This document shows, in pieces, positions 16,126 through 27,580 of a stretch of DNA of 64,000 bases. Position numbers and translations under genes: made by a program. Below the pieces are notes generated by a model. That model saw nothing but the letters and a program-made list of their open reading frames with translations, was not told the DNA's origin and searched no databases. How positions within the stretch are numbered: position 1 is the first letter of the stretch; every line of letters starts with the position of its first letter. The stretch comes from Neisseria sicca (GTDB lineage Bacteria > Pseudomonadota > Gammaproteobacteria > Burkholderiales > Neisseriaceae): the NCBI RefSeq assembly GCF_003044565.1, contig NZ_POXG01000005.1, positions 62,001 to 126,000 of the forward strand, in the 5' to 3' direction.

Positions 16126-16800
16126 ATGACTTACACCATCGTCCCCATCGCCACCGCCCGCTCGCCCTACAAACAGAAATTCGGAGTCGCCCGCCAGCCC
16201 GGATTGGTTCCCGCCGCAGAAGTCTGCATCGAGCTGAATCCCGAATTTACCGCTGACAGCGTGCGCGGACTGGAATGCTTCGATTATGTATGGATAAGTT
16301 TTATCTTTCACGGCGTATTGGATGAAGGCTGGGCGCAAATGGTGCGTCCGCCACGGCTCGGCGGCAAACAAAAAATGGGCGTATTCGCCACGCGCAGCCC
16401 CCACCGCCCCAATCATCTCGGACTGTCGCTCTTAAAACTCGAACGCATCGAAACTGGCAAACCCGTCTGCCTCTATTGCAGCGGCGCAGACCTGCTGGAC
16501 GGCACACCGATTGTCGACATCAAGCCCTACATCCCCTTTGTCGAATCCAAACCCGACGCATCATCCGGCTTCGTCAGCGGCAAACCCGAAGAGCTGGAAG
16601 TCGTATGGTTGGAAAACATCGGCGCGGAAAATTTATCTGAAAGCACCAAAAACCTGATCAGCCAAAGCATTGCCCAAGACCCGCGTCCCGCCTATCAGAA
16701 TATTCCCGAACGGATTTACGTCATGAATATTGAGGATTATGAAGTCAGGTTTCAAATCGAGGGAAACCGTGCGACGGTTGTTGGAATAAGCGTTGTTTGA
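16126..16800 (+). CDS. trmO: tRNA (N6-threonylcarbamoyladenosine37-N6)-methyltransferase TrmO
   Basis: 224 residues from MTYTIVPIATARSPY; the ATG 15 bp upstream adds only five residues. The TsaA/YaeB beta-barrel domain (about 1-140) has RSPYKQKFGVARQPG, DYVWISFIFH and FATRSPHRPNHLGLS. The C-terminal domain has the family end ERIYVMNIEDYEVRF. TrmO uses SAM to methylate t6A37 of tRNA-Thr, so it acts after TsaC (9194) in the same modification pathway. Confidence 0.93.
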   Translation: MTYTIVPIATARSPYKQKFGVARQPGLVPAAEVCIELNPEFTADSVRGLECFDYVWISFIFHGVLDEGWAQMVRPPRLGGKQKMGVFATRSPHRPNHLGLSLLKLERIETGKPVCLYCSGADLLDGTPIVDIKPYIPFVESKPDASSGFVSGKPEELEVVWLENIGAENLSESTKNLISQSIAQDPRPAYQNIPERIYVMNIEDYEVRFQIEGNRATVVGISVV

Positions 16801-16827
16801 AATTTAGTGATTGATTTAATTAAAAAA

Positions 16828-16874
16828 GAGGTCGTCTGAAAATCCTAAGATTTGGGTTTTCAGACGACCTTTTT
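16828..16874. terminator. DUS-pair terminator of trmO
   Basis: GAGGTCGTCTGAAAATCC and its complement with a T run directly touch a CREE. Confidence 0.8.
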
Positions 16875-17030
16875 ATAGTGGATTAAATTTAAATCAGGAC
16901 AAGGCGACGAAGCCGAAGACAGTACAGATAGTACGGAACTGATTCACTTGGTGCTTCAGCACCTTAGAGAATCGTTCTCTTTGAGCTAAGGCGAGGCAAC
17001 GCCGTACTGGTTTAAAGTTAATCCACTATA
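16874..17030. repeat. CREE, full-length 157 bp
   Basis: Both terminal repeats (TATAGTGGATTAAATTTAAA, TTAATCCACTATA) and the complete core are present, nearly identical to the copy at 9791. Confidence 0.95.
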
Positions 17031-17082
17031 TCAATCGATGCGGGTCTTATTCAATTAACGCTTGAGATAAACCGACCCCGTA

Positions 17083-17330
17083 ACGTGGGCTTCGCTCACG
17101 AAATCCATCATCCGATAATCCGAATCAGATAACTATCGAATTTTTATTCATATCGTGGGCAAAGCCCACGCTACTCGTTACTGCAACGACAACTTGTCCC
17201 TTCCCCCGTCCGGCGGGGGAAGGTTAGGATGGGGGTGGCTTTGTGGGTTTAGGTAAAAAAATTCGTATTCGTACAACCCGTGGAGTCACCCTCTTTCTAA
17301 TCTTCTCCCGCCAGGCAGGAGAGACGACGG
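17083..17330. repeat. Composite intergenic repeat, copy A
   Basis: It contains the inverted motif ACGTGGGCTTCGCTCACG ... CGTGGGCAAAGCCCACGCTAC, then CCGGCGGGGGAAGGTTAGGA, TGGGGGTGGCTTTGTGGG and a CTCCCGCC...GGAGAG hairpin. The same order of modules recurs at 26826, 27890 and 28250. It has no coding capacity and fills the space between trmO and gapA. Confidence 0.8.
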
Positions 17331-17343
17331 ATTGGAGATAAAA

Positions 17344-17412
17344 CAAGGTCGTCTGAAAATGTGAAACTAAGTTTAGTAAAACTCGTTCACGCTCGTTTTC
17401 AGACGACCTTTT
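17344..17412. terminator. DUS-pair terminator of gapA with long loop
   Basis: Inverted AAGGTCGTCTGAAAA copies are separated by about 40 bp; a related unit is at 28148. Confidence 0.65.
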
Positions 17413-17454
17413 CTCTTACTTATCCACAGACTGGTTTAGCCAATCCGAAATCTT

Positions 17455-19028
<1,574 letters not shown>

Positions 19029-19943
19029 ATGCTGCAACGAACTTTGGCAAAATCCATCAGCGTAACCGGCGTCGGATTGCATTCGGGCGAACGGGTCGCG
19101 CTGACCCTGCATCCTGCGCCTGAAAACAGCGGGATTTCTTTTCGCCGTACGGATTTGGACGGCGAAATGGGCGAAACCATCAAACTTACGCCCTACCTCA
19201 TCAACGATACGCGCCTGTCGTCCACCATCGTTACTGACAAAGGCGTGCGCGTCGGCACGATTGAACACATCATGTCCGCACTGTCCGCCTACGGCATCGA
19301 CAATGCGCTGATTGAGTTGAACGCGCCCGAAATCCCGATTATGGACGGCTCCAGCCTGCCGTTTATTTATCTTTTGCAAGATGCGGGCGTTGTCGATCAA
19401 AAGGCGCAAAAGCGGTTTTTGAAAATCCTCAAACCTGTCGAAGTCAAGGAAGCAGGCAAATGGGTGCGCTTTACGCCGTATGACGGCTTTAAAGTGACGC
19501 TGACCATCGAATTCGACCATCCGGTTTTCAACCGCAGCTCGCCCACTTTTGAAATCGATTTCGCGGGCAAATCCTACATCGATGAAATCGCGCGCGCGCG
19601 CACCTTCGGCTTTATGCACGAAGTGGAAATGATGCGCGCCCACAATCTCGGGCTGGGCGGCAATTTGAACAACGCCATCGTGATTGACGACATGGACGTT
19701 TTGAATCCGGAAGGTTTGCGTTATCCCGACGAGTTCGTCCGCCACAAAATCCTCGATGCCATCGGCGATTTATATATCGTCGGACACCCGATTATCGGCG
19801 CATTCGAAGGCTACAAATCCGGCCACGCGATTAACAACGCTTTATTGCGCGCAGTTTTAGCGGACGAAACCGCTTACGAATGGGTTGAATTCGGCGACGA
19901 CGAAGATTTGCCGTCCGCCTTCCACGAGCTGCCCGCGGCTTGA
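19029..19943 (+). CDS. lpxC: UDP-3-O-acyl-N-acetylglucosamine deacetylase LpxC
   Basis: 304 residues, the normal length. Zinc ligands His80 (GTIEHIMSA), His239 and Asp243 (RHKILDAIGD), the catalytic base Glu79 and the helper His266 (KSGHAINNALL) are all present. It catalyses the committed step of lipid A synthesis in the cytoplasm. Strong Shine-Dalgarno AAGGAGGCGG before the ATG. It is a single-gene unit with its own hairpin terminator and is not in the dcw cluster where E. coli lpxC lies. Confidence 0.98.
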   Translation: MLQRTLAKSISVTGVGLHSGERVALTLHPAPENSGISFRRTDLDGEMGETIKLTPYLINDTRLSSTIVTDKGVRVGTIEHIMSALSAYGIDNALIELNAPEIPIMDGSSLPFIYLLQDAGVVDQKAQKRFLKILKPVEVKEAGKWVRFTPYDGFKVTLTIEFDHPVFNRSSPTFEIDFAGKSYIDEIARARTFGFMHEVEMMRAHNLGLGGNLNNAIVIDDMDVLNPEGLRYPDEFVRHKILDAIGDLYIVGHPIIGAFEGYKSGHAINNALLRAVLADETAYEWVEFGDDEDLPSAFHELPAA

Positions 19944-19958
19944 GATAAGACAGCGTAC

Positions 19959-19996
19959 AAAAAGGCTGTGGATGATTGTTCGTCCACAGCCTTTTT
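19959..19996 (+). terminator. Intrinsic terminator of lpxC
   Basis: AAAAAGGCTGTGGA and TCCACAGCCTTTTT around a 10-nt loop; the T run merges into the next CREE. Confidence 0.88.
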
Positions 19997-20102
19997 ATAG
20001 TGGATTAACTTTAAACCAGTACGGCGTTGCCTCGCCTTGCCGTACTATCTGTACTGTCTGCGGCTTCGTCGCCTTGTCCTGATTTAAAGTTAATCCACTA
20101 TA
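19996..20102. repeat. CREE, short 107-bp form
   Basis: It has both terminal repeats but lacks the internal segment of about 50 bp with CTTGGTGCTTCAGCACC. Same form as at 45712 and 62156. Confidence 0.92.
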
Positions 20103-20112
20103 TTGAGTGAAT

Positions 20113-20156
20113 AAAGGTCGTCTGAAATCTTGGTTTTAAGTTTTCAGACGACCTTT
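20113..20156. terminator. DUS-pair terminator
   Basis: AAAGGTCGTCTGAAA and TTTTCAGACGACCTTT flank a short loop between lpxC and ggt. Confidence 0.7.
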
Positions 20157-20159
20157 CAA

Positions 20160-20297
20160 TAAAACAAAACCATCTTCCGCCAATATTTCAGACATGATTA
20201 TCCACATGACTATCTAATCTATAATTCTGAAAAATAAAAAGATTATATTTTTTCTAAAATTTTATACACATTTTATCCATAGCTTTTCTCCAGCGGT
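20160..20297. other. AT-rich convergent spacer with DnaA boxes
   Basis: TTATCCACA at 20198, TTATACACA at 20262 and the near match TTATCCATA at 20273 surround a very AT-rich run (20218-20262). Another perfect box at 20343 follows the next hairpin. No gene is present. It is one of three subclusters that look like parts of a replication region. Confidence 0.5.
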
Positions 20298-20344
20298 AAA
20301 AAAGGTCGTCTGAAAACCCAAATTCGGATTTCAGACGACCTTTT
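20298..20344. terminator. DUS-pair terminator of ggt
   Basis: AAAAAAGGTCGTCTGAAAAC and its complement lie 20 bp beyond the ggt stop codon. Confidence 0.78.
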
Positions 20345-20364
20345 ATCCACAAGCCGATCAGTGA

Positions 20365-22134
20365 TTAATCGCCCATGACTTTGCCTTCGCGGCGCGGGTC
20401 GGCACCGCCGAGCAAACCGTCTTTGCCGATCACAATGCCTTGTACGCCGGAATTCAAATCGCGAATTTGGACTTTGTAGCCCAGTTTTTCCAGAGCTGAC
20501 GCTTTGTTCGCCGCAGCGGTTTTTTCCTCGATTTCATATTGGCTGCCGCGATTGAGCATGTTCGGCAGGGAGATTGCCGCCTGAATATCCATGCCCCAGT
20601 CGATATGCGCCACCAGCGTTTTGGCGACGAAACCGATGATGCGGCTGCCGCCAGGCGAACCGACCGCCATATAAGGTTTACCGTTTTTCATCACGATGGT
20701 CGGCGCCATCGAAGAACGCGGCCGTTTGCCGCCCGCCACGCTGTTGGCAACGGTTTTACCGTCCGCGCCGACAGGGTTGAAAGCGAAATCGGTCAATTCA
20801 TTGTTGAGCAGATAGCCGTTTGCCATCAGCCCCGAGCCGAACGCGTTTTCAATTGAAGTCGTCATCGACACGACGTTGCCGTCTTTATCCACAACCACCA
20901 AATGGCTGGTGGACGGCAGCTCTACCACCATGCCCTGCGCGTATTTCTTACCAAACTTGCCCGCCTGAATGTTTTCCAGCGCCTTATCGGCTTGGCGGAT
21001 TTCTTCGGCACGCGGTTTCAGGTAAGCCTGCGAAATCAGGGCGCGGGTCGGGACGTTGACAAACGCGGGATCGCCGATGTAATGATCTCGGTCGGCAAAC
21101 GCAATCCGTGACGCATCGCCTATCCAGCGCCAACTGTGGATATTTTCGGATCCCAACGCTTTCATATCCTGATTTTGCAAGATGCCCAAAATCTCGCCCA
21201 AAGCAATCGCGCCCGAACTTGGCGCGCCCATGCCGCAGACTTCGTATTCACGATAAGGGGCGCAAACCGGTTGACGCTCGACGACGCGGTAGTTTTTCAA
21301 ATCAGACAAACTGATTTTGCCGGGGTTATCCACAGCGCCGGTAACGGCACGGACAATATTCTGCGCCTGCTCCCCCTGATAAAACGGCGCGCTGCCTTTT
21401 TCCGCCAACAGGCGCACGGAGCGGGCAAATTCAGGGTTTTTCAACACCGTTCCCGCTGCCAAAGGCTTGCCGTCGGGCAGGAAATACGCGGCGGTTTGCG
21501 GATAGAGTTTCAAAGGCTCAAGATTTTGCTCAATGGATTTTGCCATGCGCGGCGAAACGGTAAAGCCTTGTTCCGCCAAAGCAATCGGTTTGTCAAACAG
21601 GCTTGCCCACGGCAATTTGCCGTAACGCTTATGGACATCTTCCAGCAGCTTCGGAATCCCCGGCACGCCGACCGAACGACCGCCGACCACTGCGTTCATA
21701 AAGCCCATCGGTTTGCCGTTTTCATCCAAAAAAAGCTCCGGCGTTGCCGCTTTCGGCGCCGTTTCGCGGGCATCAAACGTCGTCAGTTTTTTCGTCTTAT
21801 TGTCCCAATACACCAAAAACGCGCCGCCGCCCAAACCGGAAGACTGCGGTTCGGTCAGGCCCAAGGTCGTCTGCATGGCGATCATCGCATCTATCGCGCT
21901 GCCGCCGCGTTTCAAAATCTCATATCCCGCCTCGGTCGCCAACGGATTGGCAGATGCCGCCATATAATGTTTGGCGCGGATCAATTTCTGCTCGGTCAAC
22001 CCCGTCCCTTGTTCCGGCGCATGGTTATCCACAGCCGTCGGCACAGGCGCGGCATCAGGTTTCTGCATCGGCTGGTGCGCGCACGCCGCCAAAACCAAAA
22101 CTGCCAACAGGTTTAATCCAAAGGAAAATTTCAT
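20365..22134 (-). CDS. ggt: Gamma-glutamyltransferase (lipoprotein form)
   Basis: 589 residues. The signal sequence ends in the lipobox LAAC (Cys18). The enzyme is made as a proenzyme; the autocleavage nucleophile is the Thr of PSTSHLVVVDKDGN (aligned with the TTH motif of E. coli GGT), giving a large and a small subunit. Substrate-binding GSPGGSRIIGF and the GGKRPRSSMAPT lid are present. It splits gamma-glutamyl bonds of glutathione and other peptides, which in Neisseria supplies cysteine. It should act in the periplasm, membrane-anchored. Three DnaA boxes (20885, 21326, 22025) lie within the coding sequence. Confidence 0.96.
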   Translation of the reverse strand: MKFSFGLNLLAVLVLAACAHQPMQKPDAAPVPTAVDNHAPEQGTGLTEQKLIRAKHYMAASANPLATEAGYEILKRGGSAIDAMIAMQTTLGLTEPQSSGLGGGAFLVYWDNKTKKLTTFDARETAPKAATPELFLDENGKPMGFMNAVVGGRSVGVPGIPKLLEDVHKRYGKLPWASLFDKPIALAEQGFTVSPRMAKSIEQNLEPLKLYPQTAAYFLPDGKPLAAGTVLKNPEFARSVRLLAEKGSAPFYQGEQAQNIVRAVTGAVDNPGKISLSDLKNYRVVERQPVCAPYREYEVCGMGAPSSGAIALGEILGILQNQDMKALGSENIHSWRWIGDASRIAFADRDHYIGDPAFVNVPTRALISQAYLKPRAEEIRQADKALENIQAGKFGKKYAQGMVVELPSTSHLVVVDKDGNVVSMTTSIENAFGSGLMANGYLLNNELTDFAFNPVGADGKTVANSVAGGKRPRSSMAPTIVMKNGKPYMAVGSPGGSRIIGFVAKTLVAHIDWGMDIQAAISLPNMLNRGSQYEIEEKTAAANKASALEKLGYKVQIRDLNSGVQGIVIGKDGLLGGADPRREGKVMGD

Positions 22135-22612
22135 ATCTGCTCCCTTTTAGTTAGCTATTTTTCAGACGACCTGCTGTTGAAAAGTACAAAAGGTCGTCTG
22201 AAACATGAAAAACGATTGGACTGTTTATCTCGTCATACAGTTCCGTTCGGGCTCGGTATAAAACCGGCAGGCTGTGTGTATAGCCGGAAAGTTATGCACA
22301 GAGCCAAACCGAATGTCAAAATTATCCACATCTGCCAACAAGGCAAACAGCGGTTTATCCGCATCCAAAATTAGCATTCAACTGATTGAACTGAAAAAGG
22401 AATCAAAGTTATACACAAGAAAAAGCGCGACTCAATATAATCATCTATTTATTATTTAAAATCTTATTTATAGTTTGTTTTCCCATCGCGCAGCCAACGC
22501 CCGCAACGTAAAGGCATCTTTTCAAAAAATTAGATAGTTAAGGATTGTTAAACCTCTGTAAATCAGATAGAGTTACGGCTGATAAATTAAATTAATAATG
22601 GAGCTTCCATCA
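22135..22612. other. Divergent spacer with clustered DnaA boxes and AT-rich tract (candidate origin)
   Basis: 478 bp between ggt and gnd. In one orientation are TTATGCACA (22292), TTATCCACA (22322), the near match TTATCCGCA (22355) and TTATACACA (22409), all fitting TTATNCACA or one base off. They are followed by an AT-rich run at about 22430-22482. Opposed DUS copies lie at 22163 and 22192. The open frames seen here have no ribosome-binding site or similarity. Origin function is inference. Confidence 0.5.
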
Positions 22613-24061
<1,449 letters not shown>

Positions 24062-24079
24062 TTTGTTTGAGTTAGTAAC

Positions 24080-24121
24080 AAGATCGTCTGAAAACCAAGA
24101 TTCAGGTTTCAGACGACCTTT
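24080..24121. terminator. DUS-pair terminator of gnd
   Basis: AGATCGTCTGAAAACC (one base off the DUS) and its DUS complement, 18 bp after the stop codon. Confidence 0.72.
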
Positions 24122-24240
24122 GCCGTTTCAAAGCATCGGTTTTTGATAAAATCCACTGATTGCTCACAATTTATCCACAATTTAAACCTAACTCCAATTC
24201 AATCAAACCAAACCTAATTCATTGAAAACTATTGATATAC

Positions 24241-24275
24241 AAAAAGGTCGTCTGAAAATTTTCAGACGACCTTTT
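24241..24275. terminator. Compact DUS-pair terminator of the hydroxyacid dehydrogenase gene
   Basis: AAAAAGGTCGTCTGAAAA runs straight into TTTTCAGACGACCTTTT, a nearly loopless palindrome. Confidence 0.78.
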
Positions 24276-24318
24276 AAATTGTTCACAAAATTATCAACAG
24301 AACTGGGGGCGGTTGGCA

Positions 24319-25269
24319 TCAAACCAGATTCTGCGGATTGCCCGCGACGAAGCGGTTGATGTTGTCCACAAGGATGTCAAACAGGCGGTTGATTGCCTCT
24401 TGGCTTGCCCAGGCGACGTGCGGGGTAACGATCAGGTTGGGCAGGCGGGCTTTCAGCAAAGGATTGCCGTCGCGCGGCGGCTCTTGCGTCAACACGTCGA
24501 AGCCCGCGCCTCCGATTTGTCCGTATTTCAAGGCAGCGATAAGTGCGTGTTCGTCCACCAGTCCGCCGCGTCCGCAGTTGATGATGACGGCGCCTGGCTT
24601 CATCTGCTGCAACTCGGCTTCGCCTATCATGTTTGCCGTTTCCGGCGTAAGCGGACAATGCAGCGACAACGCGTCGGCGGTACGGATGGCTTCGTCAAAG
24701 GAAACATAGCCGTCGCGGACGGTTTCGGCGTGTTTGCGTTCGACGAACACGACCTTCATTTTGAACGCCTGCGCATAAGTTGCCAGCGTCTGTCCGATGT
24801 TGCCGCGACCGAAAATTGCCAGCGTTTTGCCGTTCAAATCGCTCATCGGTGCGCCGAAATGGCAGAAAAACGGTGCTTTTTCCCATACTCCGGCGGCAAC
24901 GTCGCGCTGATAGGCGGGCAGGTTGCGCATCAGGGTAATCATCAGCATAAAGGCGTGTTCCGCCACTGATTCGTTGCCGTAGGCGCGGATGTTGCACACG
25001 CCCACGCCCGCTTGCTTGGCGGCAGCAAGGTCAACATTGTTGACGCCCGTCGCGGCTACCGCAATCAGCTTGAGCTGGGGGTTGGCGGCGATGTGTTCGG
25101 CGGAAATCACGACTTTGTTGGTAATGATGATGTCCGCGCCCCGTATGCGCTCGGCGGTCTGATGTGCCTCAGTCGAACCATAGCTGCTTAAAGTATGCGG
25201 AAAATCAAAGTCAAACGGACGGTCGGCAAGCGTGTCGCGGTCGAGAACGGCAATGCACAGCGGATTCAT
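24319..25269 (-). CDS. D-2-hydroxyacid dehydrogenase (glycerate/hydroxypyruvate reductase type)
   Basis: 316 residues. NAD-binding GRGNIGQTLA (around 152-161), catalytic Arg in INCGRGGLVDE (around 236), Glu in TQEPP (around 264) and His in TPHVAWAS (around 284) form the triad of the family. VAATGVNNVDL is the typical substrate loop. It reduces a 2-keto acid such as hydroxypyruvate with NADH; the exact substrate cannot be told from sequence. It is monocistronic with a CREE upstream. Confidence 0.9.
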   Translation of the reverse strand: MNPLCIAVLDRDTLADRPFDFDFPHTLSSYGSTEAHQTAERIRGADIIITNKVVISAEHIAANPQLKLIAVAATGVNNVDLAAAKQAGVGVCNIRAYGNESVAEHAFMLMITLMRNLPAYQRDVAAGVWEKAPFFCHFGAPMSDLNGKTLAIFGRGNIGQTLATYAQAFKMKVVFVERKHAETVRDGYVSFDEAIRTADALSLHCPLTPETANMIGEAELQQMKPGAVIINCGRGGLVDEHALIAALKYGQIGGAGFDVLTQEPPRDGNPLLKARLPNLIVTPHVAWASQEAINRLFDILVDNINRFVAGNPQNLV

Positions 25270-25355
25270 GTTTTACCTATCAAAAATAAAATAATGATTT
25301 AAATAAACTAATATTGAATAAAATATTCAAAAGATACGGCGCAGTTGAGAATAGT

Positions 25356-25510
25356 TATAGTGGATTAACAAAAATCAGGACAAGGCGACGAAGCCGTAGA
25401 CAGTACAGATAGTACGGAACCGATTCACTTGGTGCTTCAGCACCTTAGAGAATCGTTCTCTTTGAGCTAAGGCGAGGCAACGCCGTACTGGTTGAAAGTT
25501 AATCCACTAT
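25356..25510. repeat. CREE, full-length 155 bp
   Basis: The left end TATAGTGGATTAACAAAAAT and right end AAAGTTAATCCACTAT (last base changed) enclose the full core. It lies 43 bp upstream of a small gene and may supply its promoter. Confidence 0.94.
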
Positions 25511-25553
25511 GATTATCCGAATCATACAGACATCACCATATCAGGAAACCATT

Positions 25554-25772
25554 ATGATTAAAACCATGACTTTTGCCATTTTACATTTCACCACCGCGTT
25601 CGGCGTTGCCTATATTTTGACCGGCAGCATCGGCATTTCAAGCGCAGTCGCGCTGGTCGAACCGCTTGCCAACACCGTCGTTTTTTATTTCTACGAAAAG
25701 GCATGGCGACGCTACGAAAAAAGTAAAACCGTAAAACAAGAATGGGCTACGCCGCTGCACCATTGTGGATAA
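25554..25772 (+). CDS. DUF2061 small membrane protein
   Basis: 72 residues from MIKTMTFAILHFTTAF, with AGGAAACC before the ATG; an ATG 45 bp earlier derives from the CREE end and is not used here. Two hydrophobic helices (about 5-25 and 27-48) and the motif ALVEPLANTVVFYFYEKAW are typical of DUF2061. Function is unknown; it is an inner-membrane protein. Its stop codon overlaps a perfect DnaA box (25764-25772). Confidence 0.82.
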   Translation: MIKTMTFAILHFTTAFGVAYILTGSIGISSAVALVEPLANTVVFYFYEKAWRRYEKSKTVKQEWATPLHHCG

Positions 25773-25944
25773 GTTTTGCAGGGAGGTCGTCTGAAAACGG
25801 GTTAGGGTTTATTGTTTCTTATTGATAAATATTCTTTCAACAAAATGGATATTTATTAATCCAAACGAAATCAATAAAATGCTTTCCATCGCTTGAACGC
25901 CTACACAGTTCATCTTAATACTCAACATCATAAGGAAAGTAATC

Positions 25945-26205
25945 ATGAAAAAAGCACTCTTCGCCTCCCTCATCGCCGTTGCCGCCGCCGCATCTTTCGC
26001 CGACAGCCGCATTCCTGAATGGAACCATGCCAACGACTCCGGCCCCATTCCGGGCTTAACCAAAGTCGAATATCACGACGCGCACGATATGCGCAAGGAT
26101 GATGACCGCGTAAAATTCACCGCACCTGCCACAGGCGTGCGCGAAATTACCGACATCGGCTATAACGACACCTATGCCCGCTCATTGCAAAACGGCTCAA
26201 ATTGA
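25945..26205 (+). CDS. Small secreted protein, unknown function
   Basis: 86 residues. A clear Sec signal peptide (MKKALFASLIAVAAAASFA, cleavage about residue 20) precedes a charged mature part of about 66 residues rich in Asp, His and Arg (YHDAHDMRKDDDRVKF, then GYNDTYARSLQ). The His/Asp cluster could bind a metal, but no family is recognised. AAGGAAAGTAATC lies before the ATG. It has its own DUS terminator. Confidence 0.72.
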   Translation: MKKALFASLIAVAAAASFADSRIPEWNHANDSGPIPGLTKVEYHDAHDMRKDDDRVKFTAPATGVREITDIGYNDTYARSLQNGSN

Positions 26206-26230
26206 TTGCCAAGCGGTTGACGATAAGTTG

Positions 26231-26275
26231 AAAGGTCGTCTGAAACGTATCCATCCGTTTTCAGACGACCTTTTT
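26231..26275. terminator. DUS-pair terminator
   Basis: AAAGGTCGTCTGAAACG and its complement with TTTTT downstream of the small secreted protein gene. Confidence 0.78.
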
Positions 26276-26369
26276 CTTTATCGGAAACGGCAGCTATGAT
26301 ACCCTTCAGCGCGGAATATCGAAGAGTCGATATTGTTAACTGATTGAAAACGCTATGAAAGGATAAAAC

Positions 26370-26699
26370 ATGAGCGGTTTGATTATTGAAGATTTGCAGG
26401 AAGGCCACGGCAAAGAGGCCGTGAAGGGCAAGGAAATTACCGTGCATTACACCGGTTGGCTGGAAGACGGCACCAAATTCGACTCCAGCCTCGACCGCCG
26501 TCAGCCGCTGACCATTACGCTGGGCGTGGGTCAGGTCATTCAAGGCTGGGACGAAGGTTTCGGCGGCATGAAGGAAGGCGGCAAACGCAAGCTGACCATC
26601 CCCGCCGAAATGGGCTACGGCTCACGCGGCGCGGGCGGCGTGATTCCGCCTAACGCGACATTGGTGTTTGAAGTGGAGCTGTTGAAAGTTTACGAATAA
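26370..26699 (+). CDS. FKBP-type peptidyl-prolyl cis-trans isomerase
   Basis: 109 residues forming one FKBP domain: [57 protein letters not shown]. The active-site aromatic residues (Tyr, Phe, Trp, Tyr) are kept. There is no signal peptide, so it is cytoplasmic, and it lacks the dimerisation domain of the Mip/FkpA type. It has a near-identical counterpart in pathogenic Neisseria. Confidence 0.95.
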   Translation: MSGLIIEDLQEGHGKEAVKGKEITVHYTGWLEDGTKFDSSLDRRQPLTITLGVGQVIQGWDEGFGGMKEGGKRKLTIPAEMGYGSRGAGGVIPPNATLVFEVELLKVYE

Positions 26700-26743
26700 T
26701 GCCTGACGGCGTTAGGATGGATTTTCTGCTTTGAAAAAGAGCG

Positions 26744-26789
26744 AAAGGTCGTCTGAAAACCGAATTTTCAGGTTTCAGACGACCTTTTT
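26744..26789. terminator. DUS-pair terminator of the FKBP gene
   Basis: AAAGGTCGTCTGAAAACC and its complement with TTTTTA. Confidence 0.78.
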
Positions 26790-26825
26790 ATTGAGTCAAA
26801 GCGGGCTTGGGGATAACTCAAGTTT

Positions 26826-27065
26826 GTAGCGTGGGCTTTGCCCGCGAATCCACCGTCTGACAACCCGAATCGGGAAACCGTGTCTGTTATTTATCTCGTG
26901 GGCAAAGCCCACGCTACGGATTGCTGCAACGGTAACTTATCCCTTAACCCGCCAGCGAGGGAAGGTTAGGATGGGGGTGGCTTTGTGGGTTTGGGCAAAA
27001 TCGAATTTGTGTAGCCCTAAGAGCCCCCCTCTCCCGCCGGACGGGAGAGGGGGCGGGTTGCAGGT
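26826..27065. repeat. Composite intergenic repeat, copy B
   Basis: It starts TAGCGTGGGCTTTGCCCGCG, contains CGTGGGCAAAGCCCACGCTAC and GAGGGAAGGTTAGGATGGGG, and ends with the hairpin CTCCCGCCGGACGGGAGAGG and GGCGGGTTGCAGGT. It lies between the FKBP gene and the immunity gene. Confidence 0.85.
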
Positions 27066-27091
27066 ACAAATTAAGGAGCCTTAAAATTCAA

Positions 27092-27580
27092 TCAAATAAT
27101 ATCCGGATTCAGCACCAAATCATATTCGCCAAACTTTGGAAATAGGATTACCTTATCTTTTTGGGGATATAATTCTGTTTTTTCATATCGCTCATTATTA
27201 ATAAAATCCTCTTTCAAAACATAGCAATCATCTGTATTTTCATTGAAGAAATAAGTATATCCTTCTGCCAAATCATGAGATTCTAAAGTTATATAATCTC
27301 TCCATACAGCCATAGAAAGAAAATAATAATTCGAATTAGAATATTTTTGAAATTGATGGGTTAAATAATCCCTTCCAAATTTATCGAAAAAATCTACCGA
27401 AAAAAAACCTACTTCCTCTCGCAAGGTAATTACATATTCAGGTTGTGTCATCGAACCTATTACGGCAGTATATAACTCCCCTTTAAGATGTTTTTCCTCA
27501 GCTTGTTTCTCAGAAAAAGGTTTATGAAGTTTCTTATAACCATAAGACCACTGCTCACAATAAAAAATATCTTTCTTCAT
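27092..27580 (-). CDS. Putative immunity protein of an orphan toxin cassette
   Basis: 162 residues, rich in aromatic and acidic residues (KYSNSNYYFLSMAVWRDYI, YTYFFNENTDDCYVL), with no signal peptide. Base composition is clearly more AT-rich than in the neighbours, a sign of transfer. Its ATG overlaps the stop codon of the upstream fragment (ATGA at 27577-27580), the arrangement of a toxin C-terminus followed by its immunity gene in polymorphic toxin loci (MafB or CdiA type). No immunity family is recognised by eye, so the assignment is from context. Confidence 0.55.
   Translation of the reverse strand: MKKDIFYCEQWSYGYKKLHKPFSEKQAEEKHLKGELYTAVIGSMTQPEYVITLREEVGFFSVDFFDKFGRDYLTHQFQKYSNSNYYFLSMAVWRDYITLESHDLAEGYTYFFNENTDDCYVLKEDFINNERYEKTELYPQKDKVILFPKFGEYDLVLNPDII

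Noticed and set aside
22177..22459. Two small plus-strand frames upstream of gnd
   Set aside because: They begin in or next to a DUS, lack a Shine-Dalgarno and cross the DnaA boxes; a non-coding role fits better.
27092..27580. Prophage remnant
   Set aside because: No phage structural, integrase or lysis gene accompanies the AT-rich pair.
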